From the NCBI RefSeq assembly GCF_009828025.1, contig NZ_WTYA01000007.1, forward strand, positions 62,001-126,000: a stretch of DNA of 64,000 nucleotides, written 5' to 3'. The DNA is from Qipengyuania algicida. GTDB lineage: Bacteria; Pseudomonadota; Alphaproteobacteria; Sphingomonadales; Sphingomonadaceae. Below the pieces are notes generated by a model. The model searched no databases. It worked only from the letters and a program-made list of their open reading frames with translations, and had not been told where the DNA came from. A program made the translations under genes and the position numbers. Numbering within the stretch: position 1 is the first letter of the stretch; each line of letters opens with the position of its first letter. Below, piece by piece: positions 1-7,373 of this stretch.

Positions 1-1
1 C

Positions 2-364
2 TCCGACGGAACGGCAAACCTGCATGTGCTCGATCCGCAGACCTATGCCGTCAAAGGCAACATTGCGGTCACGTTGAATGGCCGGCCGCTGCCGATGCTC
101 AATGAGCTGGAAGCGGTGGACGGGATGATCCTCGCGAATGTCTGGATGACGCCCTACATCGTCGCAATCGACCCGGCGGACGGTCATGTGCGTCAGGTTT
201 ACGACTTGCGCGACATCGTCAATCAGGTTCCCGTTGCCAATCCGGACGCGGTCCTCAACGGCATCGCCTGGGACGCGAAAGGCAAAAGATTGTTCGTGAC
301 AGGAAAATACTGGCCCTCGCTGTTCGAGATACGGCTCGTCCCGAGCGATGCCGTAGCGGGCTAA
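2..364 (+). CDS. Glutaminyl-peptide cyclotransferase-like protein, C-terminal part
   Basis: The 5' end lies outside the window; the frame is open from base 2 to the TAA at 362-364. The residues resemble the C-terminal blades of the glutamine cyclotransferase family (a beta-propeller that turns N-terminal Gln into pyroglutamate): a LNELE block, then ANVWMTPYIVAIDP, then VLNGIAWD and VTGKYWPSLFEI. These proteins are usually exported, but the signal peptide region is not visible here. A rightward GH16 lipoprotein gene follows after about 110 bases. The family call rests only on the C-terminal 120 residues. Confidence 0.8.
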   Translation, partial: SDGTANLHVLDPQTYAVKGNIAVTLNGRPLPMLNELEAVDGMILANVWMTPYIVAIDPADGHVRQVYDLRDIVNQVPVANPDAVLNGIAWDAKGKRLFVTGKYWPSLFEIRLVPSDAVAG

Positions 365-473
365 GGTGATTTTGCGGTTAGCGCGAGACCATTGATCGCG
401 CTGGGCATATTGCTTGCATGAATGCTCGCGAAGGGCAATTTTAGACGCTTACCATGCTGTCGGGGAGAGGGCC

Positions 474-1388
474 GTGACGAAGAACATGCTGACGAGATTG
501 CCGATCATTTGTGCCGTTCTGGCGTTGGCTTCGTGCTCCGGGCATGGTCCTCTTGCTGAAAATCCCTTGGCGCAAACGCCCTCTTCCACCGCCGTTGCGG
601 CGCCCGACGGAATGCGGCTGGTGTTCGATGAGGAGTTCAATTCCGGATCACTCGACCGGTCACGCTGGAATGTCGAAGGGCCGACTTTCTGGGTCAATAA
701 CGAACAGCAAGCCTATATCGATTCATCCAAGACCATAGCGTTCGGGACGCCCGATGGAGCCGATGGCGGGGCTCTTATCTTGCGTCCGCAATATGAGCCG
801 GGATACACCACTCCATTGGGGCGCAAGGCCGATTTCGTGTCCGGGCGGATCAATACGAGCGGCAAGTTTGCCCTGACCTATGGCAAGATCACCGCGCGCA
901 TCCGGATGCCTGCCGACGCCGGTGTGTGGCCGGCGTTTTGGATGCTCGGATATGGCCAATGGCCCGATTGCGGCGAACTCGACATAATGGAATACGTCGG
1001 CGAACCTAAATGGACTTCCGCCGCAATGCATGGACCCGGCTATTTCGGGGATACCCCGCTGGTGAAGCGCCAGACTTTCCCACAAGGCGTCGATGTCACG
1101 CAGTGGCACGAATATTCGCTCGAACGTACGCCCGATACTGTGATTTTCAGCGTCGATGGGCGAGAATTCTATCGCGTGACAAAGGCGATGGTCGAGAAAT
1201 ACGGGCCTTGGAGGTTCGACCGCCCGGAATATGTGATCCTCAACTTCGCCGTCGGCGGCGTCTATCCGCATAAGGTCAACGGTATCGAGAAGCCCTATTT
1301 CGGCCTGCCGCAGTCTACGGTGGACCGGATCAAGGCGGGCAAAATCGCGATGGAAGTCGACTGGGTGCGCGCGTGGGAGCGCAATTGA
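474..1388 (+). CDS. GH16 family glycoside hydrolase, lipoprotein
   Basis: The 304-residue protein belongs to the laminarinase/beta-glucanase family 16, which cleaves beta-1,3 or beta-1,4 linkages in glucans and galactans. The catalytic block GELDIMEY is clear, with E168, D170 and E173 as nucleophile, helper and acid/base. The N-terminus is a lipoprotein signal with lipobox L-A-S-C (Cys21), so the enzyme is probably membrane anchored and faces the periplasm or outside. I chose GTG 474 because GGGGAGAGG lies just before it; ATG 486 is an alternative, and the frame is open upstream to 414. The substrate cannot be told from sequence alone. Confidence 0.85.
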   Translation: MTKNMLTRLPIICAVLALASCSGHGPLAENPLAQTPSSTAVAAPDGMRLVFDEEFNSGSLDRSRWNVEGPTFWVNNEQQAYIDSSKTIAFGTPDGADGGALILRPQYEPGYTTPLGRKADFVSGRINTSGKFALTYGKITARIRMPADAGVWPAFWMLGYGQWPDCGELDIMEYVGEPKWTSAAMHGPGYFGDTPLVKRQTFPQGVDVTQWHEYSLERTPDTVIFSVDGREFYRVTKAMVEKYGPWRFDRPEYVILNFAVGGVYPHKVNGIEKPYFGLPQSTVDRIKAGKIAMEVDWVRAWERN

Positions 1389-1416
1389 TCGGTCAGTTCG
1401 CGCGCGTTATGGCGCG

Positions 1417-1629
1417 ATGATGGGAGACTGGGTGCTTTCGCTGATGATGTTGACCGCTGTTGCGCTTCTGGGCGGCGCGGCGGTGAGCTGGCGTGCGCGC
1501 AAGGACCGCAAGCGTGCTCTGCTGATGGTGGTGCTGGCGGCGGTGATCGTCGCCAATGTGGTGATCTGGACGCTGCCCGGCCCGGATGGGGCGCAGAGCC
1601 CGCTGCAGCAGGCCGGACAGGACCAGTAA
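1417..1629 (+). CDS. Small two-helix membrane protein, unknown function
   Basis: This 70-residue protein has two hydrophobic helices (about residues 4-22 and 33-52) separated by a very basic loop (WRARKDRKRA), and a polar Gln-rich tail. It follows the GH16 gene on the same strand by about 30 bases and converges with the tonB-like gene. No enzymatic motif is visible and I do not recognise the family. ATG 1420 would also serve as start. The Shine-Dalgarno is weak, so translation is likely but not certain. Confidence 0.6.
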   Translation: MMGDWVLSLMMLTAVALLGGAAVSWRARKDRKRALLMVVLAAVIVANVVIWTLPGPDGAQSPLQQAGQDQ

Positions 1630-1641
1630 GCTTATCCGCCC

Positions 1642-2310
1642 TCAGTCGGGAATTTGCCAGACGATCGTTCCGGCATAGCTTCCGCCAACCGGCTCGCCAT
1701 CCTTGCCCCTTGCAGGGTCGAAGTGGGCACGCTTGGCCACCAGCGCGCAGGTCGCCGTATCTAGCGCATCATGCCCGGTGGACGAGGTGATCGTGCAGCC
1801 GGTCACGCGGCCTTCTGCGCTGATCGCAAGCTTGAAGCTTGCGCGACCTGTCCAGTCACGCCGCGCCCAGTCCGAACGATAGTCGCTGTTGCTGACCCAG
1901 CCTGCCGGGTCGTTGCGCGGCGCTGCTGCAACGGGCTTGAACGCGCTTGCCGTCGTGCTGGGACGGGGCGAGGGAGTAAAGCTGGGGATCGCATCCGGGA
2001 TCGTCGGCGTGATGACGGTCGTTGTGTCGACTGGTGGAGCGATCGTTCCCAGATCGAGGTCCGGCTTGGGCACGAACAGCTTTGTTGGCTGTTGCTGAGG
2101 TTGCGCTTTGGCGCTTTGCTCAGGAACAGGGCTGGGCGGTGGTGGCGGTTCGATCGGAAAATCGATGATCGGGCCGCTGGGCTTTGGCTTGATGATCGTG
2201 CCTGTAACGGTCAGTCCGGCGATCAAAGCCACGCCCAGTCCGGCGTGGATTGCAATCACCGCTGCCATGCTGGCGGGCGATGCCCGGCGGCTGCTGTCGA
2301 GATAGGCCAT
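1642..2310 (-). CDS. tonB: TonB family energy transducer
   Basis: The 222-residue protein has the TonB layout: a short cytoplasmic N-terminus, one membrane helix (about residues 15-38), a proline-rich periplasmic stretch (PIEPPPPPSPVPEQ and further Pro/Lys segments to about 120) and a C-terminal TonB domain (ASFKLAISAEGRVTGCTI through the end). It would pass proton-motive energy from ExbB/ExbD to outer-membrane receptors such as the one at 30378. No exbB/exbD genes are next to it. A strong Shine-Dalgarno (GGAGGAGAGG) stands just upstream of the ATG at 2310, which fixes the start. Confidence 0.85.
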   Translation of the reverse strand: MAYLDSSRRASPASMAAVIAIHAGLGVALIAGLTVTGTIIKPKPSGPIIDFPIEPPPPPSPVPEQSAKAQPQQQPTKLFVPKPDLDLGTIAPPVDTTTVITPTIPDAIPSFTPSPRPSTTASAFKPVAAAPRNDPAGWVSNSDYRSDWARRDWTGRASFKLAISAEGRVTGCTITSSTGHDALDTATCALVAKRAHFDPARGKDGEPVGGSYAGTIVWQIPD

Positions 2311-2452
2311 ACGTCCTCTCCTCCAATGCGGCCGCCGCTTTTTCGGCGGCTCGAAGGTAAGGATGTTACAACGTCACGCGACTGGCAAGAACTTTCGCGT
2401 TTCTCGAAGCAACTGAAAAGACATTATTTTGCCGCAATTGCAGCGCGCTCGT

Positions 2453-3109
2453 TCACTTGATCGGGCAGGCCGGGTCGAGGCGGAAGTTCAGGTAATTGTC
2501 GACCGAGCCCATCAGTTGTTCCATCTCGTTCTCGAAGAAATGGTTCGCACGCGGGATTTCTTCGTGATGGATGGTGATGTGCTTTTGCGTGCGCAGCTTG
2601 TCGACGAGCTTCTGCACCGATGGAGGCTGAACCACCGTATCGGCCGCGCCCTGGATGAAGATGCCGCTTGCGGGGCAGGGGGCGAGAAAGCTGAAATCGT
2701 ACATGTTGGCCGGGGCGGAGATCGAGATGAATCCGCGAATCTCGGGCCGTCGCATCAGCAACTGCATCCCGATCAGCGCGCCGAAGCTGACGCCGGCGAC
2801 CCAGGTGGTCTGCGCTTCGGGGTGGATCTGCTGGACCCAGTCGAGCGCGGAGGCAGCATCGGACAATTCGCCGATTCCGTTGTCGAAGCTGCCCTGGCTG
2901 CGCCCGACTCCGCGAAAATTGAAGCGCAGTGTCGCAAAGCCGCGATCGGAAAAAGTCTTGTAGAGCGCCTGCGTGATGCGATCGTTCATCGTGCCGCCGC
3001 CCTGCGGATGCGGGTGGAGGATCATTGCTACGGGCGCGCGGGGGCGCTTGGCGGGAGAGAAACGACCTTCTAAACGACCTTCTGGGCCGGGAAAAATGAC
3101 TGAGGGCAT
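2453..3109 (-). CDS. Alpha/beta hydrolase
   Basis: The 218-residue protein shows a serine hydrolase triad: nucleophile elbow G-V-S-F-G with Ser108, Asp157 in GAADTVV and His190 in RANHFF. The N-terminal HPHPQGGGTMND block is typical of the short, lid-less hydrolases found in many Proteobacteria, whose substrates are mostly unknown. The frame is open further upstream, but ATG 3109 has ACAGG at good spacing and matches the usual N-terminus (MPSVIFPGPEGRLEG). The gene is divergent from the cysteine desulfurase at 3218, about 108 bases away. Confidence 0.85.
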   Translation of the reverse strand: MPSVIFPGPEGRLEGRFSPAKRPRAPVAMILHPHPQGGGTMNDRITQALYKTFSDRGFATLRFNFRGVGRSQGSFDNGIGELSDAASALDWVQQIHPEAQTTWVAGVSFGALIGMQLLMRRPEIRGFISISAPANMYDFSFLAPCPASGIFIQGAADTVVQPPSVQKLVDKLRTQKHITIHHEEIPRANHFFENEMEQLMGSVDNYLNFRLDPACPIK

Positions 3110-3217
3110 CTTGAACCTGTCTGAAATGGCGGTCGCGCTCTGGCCGGGTGGCATGCGCGGAGAGGCGCGCTATATAGGGATTTCCTGCCAATTCGCAATT
3201 GTTTCGAGCGTCATCCC

Positions 3218-4267
3218 ATTTCGCAACGCATCAATCTCGATCACGCCGCCACCACTCCGTTGCGCCCGGAAGCGCGCGCGGGCGTGGAGGAGGGCTTTCG
3301 GATATGGGCCAATCCGTCCAGCCCACATGCCGACGGGCGCAAGGCACGCAGCCTGCTGGAAGATGCCCGCGCGCGGATCAAGGAGGCGATGGGCTGGGAC
3401 GGTGAGTTGATCTTCACCAGCGGGGCGAGCGAGGCGGCGGCGCTGGCGCTGGGACAGGCAAAGGGCGGCGCGCGGTTTGTCGGCGCGGTCGAGCACGATG
3501 CGGTAATTCAGGCCGCGACTGACGCCGAACGTCTCGCCATCGAAGGCAATGGCATGGTCTCGCTCGAAACGCTGGAAGGGGCGGACAAGCCGGTGGTGGC
3601 TGTCCAGCACGTCAATTCGGAGACCGGGGCAAGGCAGGAAATCCGAACGTTAGCCGCAAGAGTTCAGGCAATCGGCGGCTTGCTGGTCTGCGACTGTGCC
3701 CAATCGGCGGGCAAGTTTGCGTTACCAGAGTGTGACATGGAGATCGTCTCGGCGCACAAATTCGGCGGCCCGATCGGAATCGGTGCTCTGCTGGTCAGGG
3801 ACTACGCCATGCTTCACCCGACCGGCGGGCATGAGCGTGGCTATCGCCGAGGGACCGAGAACCTGCCCGGCGCGTTGGGCATGGCGGCGGCGCTGGAGGC
3901 TTGCGGCGATCCCTATGTCGATCCGCAGGTTCTCGAGCCGCTTGACGCGCTGGCCGAGGAATGCCGCGCACTCGGCGGCACTTGGCTGTCAGATCAGCTT
4001 GCCGATCCCACACCCTATATCCGCGCCATCGCCATGCCGCGCATATCGGGCAGCGCGCAGGTGATGCGCTTCGACATGGCGGGGATCGCCGTCAGCCAGG
4101 GCAGCGCATGTTCGAGCGGTACGATGAAGACCAGCCGCGTGCTTGAAGCGATGGGCGTCGATCCCGACATCGCCACGCGCACGATTCGGTTCAGCGTGGG
4201 TTGGAATACCAAGCGCGAGGAAGTGGAGCGCTTCTGCGACGTGTGGCTCGATATGGCGAAGGGATGA
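3218..4267 (+). CDS. Cysteine desulfurase (NifS/IscS-like), first of two, probable ATT start
   Basis: A class-V PLP enzyme of about 349 residues that would take sulfur from cysteine. Lys181 (SAHKFGG) is the Schiff-base lysine and Cys298 (GSACSSGT) the persulfide cysteine. The conserved N-terminus INLDHAATTPLRPEA is encoded from 3230. The frame has a stop at 3122-3124 and no ATG, GTG or TTG between there and TTG 3260, which lies after that block. ATT 3218 fits best by position, with GAG at 3206-3208 as a weak ribosome site; CTG 3185 is another option. A sequencing error upstream cannot be excluded. The second desulfurase follows after a hairpin repeat. Confidence 0.82.
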   Translation: MSQRINLDHAATTPLRPEARAGVEEGFRIWANPSSPHADGRKARSLLEDARARIKEAMGWDGELIFTSGASEAAALALGQAKGGARFVGAVEHDAVIQAATDAERLAIEGNGMVSLETLEGADKPVVAVQHVNSETGARQEIRTLAARVQAIGGLLVCDCAQSAGKFALPECDMEIVSAHKFGGPIGIGALLVRDYAMLHPTGGHERGYRRGTENLPGALGMAAALEACGDPYVDPQVLEPLDALAEECRALGGTWLSDQLADPTPYIRAIAMPRISGSAQVMRFDMAGIAVSQGSACSSGTMKTSRVLEAMGVDPDIATRTIRFSVGWNTKREEVERFCDVWLDMAKG

Positions 4268-4277
4268 CCTGTCGATC

Positions 4278-4363
4278 GGTTCACCCTGAGCTTGTCGAAA
4301 GGCCTCATTTCCCTTTACTGGGTCTCCTGAACAAAGCGGCGCTTCGACAGGCTCAGCATGAGC
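4278..4363. repeat. Inverted pair of TTCGACAAGCTCAG-type extragenic elements
   Basis: TTCACCCTGAGCTTGTCGAAAG (4280-4301) is followed about 40 bases later by a near reverse complement, CTTCGACAGGCTCAGCATGA (4342-4361), with about three mismatches. Together they can fold into one long hairpin between the two desulfurase genes. The element resembles the short palindromic repeats scattered between genes in sphingomonads. It may act as a transcript end or mRNA stabiliser, or may only be a passive repeat. Confidence 0.7.
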
Positions 4364-4398
4364 AGTTGTAAGGTTACGGACGCAGACCAAGTAGATAC

Positions 4399-5475
4399 AT
4401 GATCTATCTCGACTACCAGGCCAGTACCCCGCTCGCGCCCGAGGCGCGCGATGCGATGTTGCGTTGGCTCGACGGGCCGGAGGGCACTGGCTTCGGCAAT
4501 CCGCACAGCCCGCACCGCATGGGGCGGATGGCTGCCGCCGCGATCGAAGTCGCGCGCGACCAAGTGGCTGCAATGATGCCGCCGGGTGGGCGGGTAATTT
4601 TCACCGGCGGTGCAACCGAGGCGATCAACCTCGCCATCCGCGGCGTGAATGCCACGGGCAGCATTTCGGTTTCCGCGATCGAACATGCCGCGGTGCTCGA
4701 TACCGCCCGTGCGCTCGATCGGTGTCATATTCTGAATGTTTCGGCCGAGGGGAAATGCAATACGCGGCAGGATTTGCCCGGCGACACGCGGTTGGTCTGC
4801 GTCATGCAAGTCAATAACGAGATCGGGACGATCCAGCCGACCGTCGATTGGCAACGTAAGGCCAGGAGCGCAGGCGCGCTCTATCTGTGCGACGCTGTGC
4901 AGGCCTATGGCAAGCAGCAGGTGACCGGGGCGGACATGATCGCGGTTTCCGCGCACAAGCTGCACGGACCCAAGGGAGTGGGTGCGCTGTGGCTGCGCGA
5001 CGGCGTCGAACTCATCGAAGTCCAGACCGGCGGCGGGCAGGAAGACCGCCTGCGTTCCGGGACGCTCAGCCCGGCGCTGATTGCCGGGTTCGGCGCGGCG
5101 GCGGCACTTGCAAAAGAGCGGATTGAACAGGACGCCGCCCATGTCGAAGCGCTGTGGATGCGCGCGCGCGAGCTTTTCGCCGACTGGACGCTCAACGGCA
5201 GCGAGGACGCGCGCTGGCACGGCAATCTCAATCTACGGCGCAATGGCCTCGATGTGGCGCGGCTTATGAGCGATTGCCGGGAGGTGATGTTTTCCGCCGG
5301 GAGCGCCTGCGCCAGCGGCTCGGGTCGACCCAGCCATGTGCTCAAGGCTATCGGTCTGACTGACAGCGAAGCGAAAAGTTCGATCCGGCTGGGCTTCGGG
5401 CGCTACACCAAAATGGCTGAAATCGAGGAAGCCGCGCGCCTTATCAACATGGCGGCCGAGGCGCAGGATTTATGA
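4399..5475 (+). CDS. Cysteine desulfurase (NifS/IscS-like), second of two
   Basis: This 358-residue class-V PLP enzyme is related to, but clearly different from, the one at 3218. It starts MIYLDYQASTPLAPEAR, carries Lys187 in SAHKLHGPKG and the reactive Cys304 in AGSACASGSG, and keeps the NNEIGTIQP block. Its stop overlaps the ATG of the ferredoxin gene (ATGA at 5472-5475), so the two are translationally coupled. Together they suggest Fe-S cluster assembly or tRNA/cofactor thiolation; no IscU, IscA or HscA/B genes are in view, so this is not a full isc operon. Confidence 0.9.
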   Translation: MIYLDYQASTPLAPEARDAMLRWLDGPEGTGFGNPHSPHRMGRMAAAAIEVARDQVAAMMPPGGRVIFTGGATEAINLAIRGVNATGSISVSAIEHAAVLDTARALDRCHILNVSAEGKCNTRQDLPGDTRLVCVMQVNNEIGTIQPTVDWQRKARSAGALYLCDAVQAYGKQQVTGADMIAVSAHKLHGPKGVGALWLRDGVELIEVQTGGGQEDRLRSGTLSPALIAGFGAAAALAKERIEQDAAHVEALWMRARELFADWTLNGSEDARWHGNLNLRRNGLDVARLMSDCREVMFSAGSACASGSGRPSHVLKAIGLTDSEAKSSIRLGFGRYTKMAEIEEAARLINMAAEAQDL

Positions 5476-5801
5476 AAGTCCATTTCACGACCGCGGGGGG
5501 CGCAAGTGTCACGGCGGAGGGTAACCCGGGCGACAACCTTCTGCGCATGGGGCAGGCGGCGGGAATGCCGCTGGAAGGCACCTGCGAGGGTCAGATGGCG
5601 TGTTCCACCTGCCATGTGATCGTGGCCGCAGACTGGTTCGACCGACTTGCGCCTGCGAGTGACGAGGAAGAGGACATGCTCGACCTTGCTGCGGGCGCGC
5701 GTCGCACGAGCCGACTGGCTTGCCAGATCGATCTGTCAGAGGACCTCGATGGGCTGGAAGTGACGATTCCTACCGAAAGCCACGACATGCGGCGCGGGTG
5801 A
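5472..5801 (+). CDS. [2Fe-2S] ferredoxin, adrenodoxin type
   Basis: A 109-residue ferredoxin with the cluster ligands Cys38, Cys44, Cys47 and Cys84 in the spacing C-x5-C-x2-C-x36-C, typical of adrenodoxin/Isc-Fdx proteins. It is acidic, as expected for a soluble electron carrier. It overlaps the upstream desulfurase by four bases, so it probably gives electrons for cluster assembly on sulfur delivered by that enzyme. No reductase gene is adjacent. Confidence 0.9.
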   Translation: MKVHFTTAGGASVTAEGNPGDNLLRMGQAAGMPLEGTCEGQMACSTCHVIVAADWFDRLAPASDEEEDMLDLAAGARRTSRLACQIDLSEDLDGLEVTIPTESHDMRRG

Positions 5802-5840
5802 AGCGGTCCCAGATATCATATCCGGCCCGGTGATGATCCA

Positions 5841-5870
5841 TGCACCAGTGGATCGCGAGTCACTGGTGCA
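5841..5870. repeat. Perfect 10-bp inverted repeat after the ferredoxin gene
   Basis: TGCACCAGTG (5841-5850) and CACTGGTGCA (5861-5870) are exact reverse complements separated by ten bases. No T-run follows, so it is not a typical intrinsic terminator. It lies about 110 bases upstream of the PEPxxWA-CTERM start and could be an operator or an RNA hairpin. Confidence 0.55.
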
Positions 5871-5937
5871 ACTCTGGAATTCAGAAATAGTCACACCTCT
5901 ATGCATCCATAGCGGCCGGACCACCGTATCAACTATG

Positions 5938-5954
5938 TTAACTAATTCGGTTAA
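5938..5954. promoter_or_regulatory. TTAAC-N7-GTTAA inverted motif upstream of the PEP-CTERM gene
   Basis: TTAAC (5938-5942) and GTTAA (5950-5954) form an inverted pair with a 7-base spacer in an AT-rich patch ending about 28 bases before ATG 5983. The arms recall CtrA half-sites, but their orientation differs from the direct TTAA-N7-TTAA box. A role as operator is a guess from position and symmetry. Confidence 0.35.
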
Positions 5955-5982
5955 TGTTGCTTTACGGATGGGGAATTTGATT

Positions 5983-6528
5983 ATGTCTTTGACGTCAAAA
6001 ACTATTTTACGCGCCGGTGCGATGGCTTCGGCGCTCATCGTGACGGTTCCTGCGCATGCAGCGTTGCTGGATTTCAACTTCGCTGGCCCGTCGGGCACCG
6101 CAGTGTTCCAACTCGATTCCAATGCTACGCCGGACTTCGCCAAGACGGTGATCGCCGGCTCTGACCAGTTTGGATTTTACAATGTTGCCGGAACATTCGG
6201 CGGGATCAATGGAACTGCATCGACGATCAGCTTCGGGACTGGCATTATCGCGACGTTGAACATTGTCGCTCCGAACCTGGGCTTTACGCAGTTTTCCGGT
6301 TCGTCTTCACCGCTCTTTTCCGGCACAGCCAACAATCCGACCTTCAACACCGGCACCTTCACGCTGAAGAATCCCTTCTTTGGCAATGGTACTTTAACGG
6401 TGTCGAAGGCTGCACCTCCCGTGCCCGAGCCGGCGACATGGGCATTGTTGATTCTCGGCTTCGGCGCCATTGGCGCGACGATGCGCTCGCGCCGCGACCG
6501 CAAGAGCACGACGGTAAGCTACGCGTAA
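5983..6528 (+). CDS. PEPxxWA-CTERM sorting domain protein
   Basis: A 181-residue exported protein. It has a signal peptide ending around A-H-A, a middle domain rich in Gly, Thr, Ser and Phe with no catalytic motif, and a C-terminal sorting signal: VPEPATWALLILGFGAIGATMRSRR. This is the sphingomonad PEPxxWA variant of PEP-CTERM, recognised by an exosortase and linked to extracellular polysaccharide. ATG 5983 was chosen because GGGGA (5970-5974) precedes it at 8 bases and the signal peptide then has the right length; ATG 5968 is the alternative. No exosortase gene is nearby. Confidence 0.85.
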   Translation: MSLTSKTILRAGAMASALIVTVPAHAALLDFNFAGPSGTAVFQLDSNATPDFAKTVIAGSDQFGFYNVAGTFGGINGTASTISFGTGIIATLNIVAPNLGFTQFSGSSSPLFSGTANNPTFNTGTFTLKNPFFGNGTLTVSKAAPPVPEPATWALLILGFGAIGATMRSRRDRKSTTVSYA

Positions 6529-6638
6529 GAAGCACAGTTCGGGCAAGGCGTTTGGCGCCGCCGACTTTCGGGTCCTCCCGCTGCGGGTCGTATTGTCGTC
6601 AGGTTTCAGCCTGGCCGGTTTCCCGTGCACAGCAAAAC

Positions 6639-6669
6639 GCCCCGCCGCATCGCTGCGACGGGGCTTTTT
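6639..6669. terminator. Bidirectional intrinsic terminator
   Basis: GCCCCG (6639-6644) pairs with CGGGGC (6659-6664), with extra inner pairing, followed by TTTTT on the plus strand. An A-rich stretch before the left arm gives a weaker U-run on the minus strand. It lies between the convergent PEP-CTERM and DJ-1/PfpI genes and can end both transcripts. Confidence 0.8.
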
Positions 6670-6687
6670 GATCGGTGAAAAGCGCGA

Positions 6688-7245
6688 TCAGGCTGATTCG
6701 AGCTCGCCTTCCTTCACGCTCACTCCCAGTTTGCTGATCAGTGCGCGGCTGAAGGCGGGTATGTCGTCCGGGTTTCGGCTGGTGATGAGGTTGCCATCCT
6801 CTGCCACTTTCTGATCCACCACGTTTGCGCCCGCATTCTTGAGGTCGGTGCGGATCGATGGCCAGCTGGTGACCGTCTTGCCGCGAACCAGATCTGCTTC
6901 TGCAAGCAGCCATGGCGCGTGGCAGATGGCAGCGATGGGCTTGCCCGCATCGGCGAATTTGCGCACGATCCCGACCGCTTTTTCGTTCATCCGCAAGATG
7001 TCCGGGTTCATCTGCCCGCCGGGAAGCTGGAGAGCATCATATTCGGAAATGTCATCGATTTCGTCGACGGTCTTGTCGACCTTGACGCTCTTGCCCCAGT
7101 CTTTTTGGTCCCAGCCTTTGATTTCTCCGCTTTCCAGACTGACGACCGTCGTTTCGATACCGGCCTTTTCCATATTCTCTTTCGGCTTCATCAGCTCCGA
7201 CTGCTCGAAACCGTCAGTGGCGAGGATCATAACGCGTTTTGACAT
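6688..7245 (-). CDS. DJ-1/PfpI family protein (protease/deglycase type)
   Basis: The 185-residue protein has the PfpI fold with nucleophile-elbow Cys108 followed by His109 (AAICHAPWLL) and the early acidic residue in TDGFEQSEL. Family members are reported as glyoxalase/deglycase or chaperone-like stress proteins in the cytoplasm; the exact activity here is open. AAGGAG precedes the ATG at 7245. It sits downstream of the PAP2 gene on the same strand with a 128-base gap. Confidence 0.88.
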   Translation of the reverse strand: MSKRVMILATDGFEQSELMKPKENMEKAGIETTVVSLESGEIKGWDQKDWGKSVKVDKTVDEIDDISEYDALQLPGGQMNPDILRMNEKAVGIVRKFADAGKPIAAICHAPWLLAEADLVRGKTVTSWPSIRTDLKNAGANVVDQKVAEDGNLITSRNPDDIPAFSRALISKLGVSVKEGELESA

Positions 7246-7373
7246 AAGACAACTCCTTGATTGGTGCTTGTCTTGTCAACGCGTCAGGTCGCTCAAGCGA
7301 TCCCCGCTTCTAGGTGAGCCGGGGCGCAGACAGGTCGAAAGACCGATGTTCTACGACATGGCCGGGCATTCGG

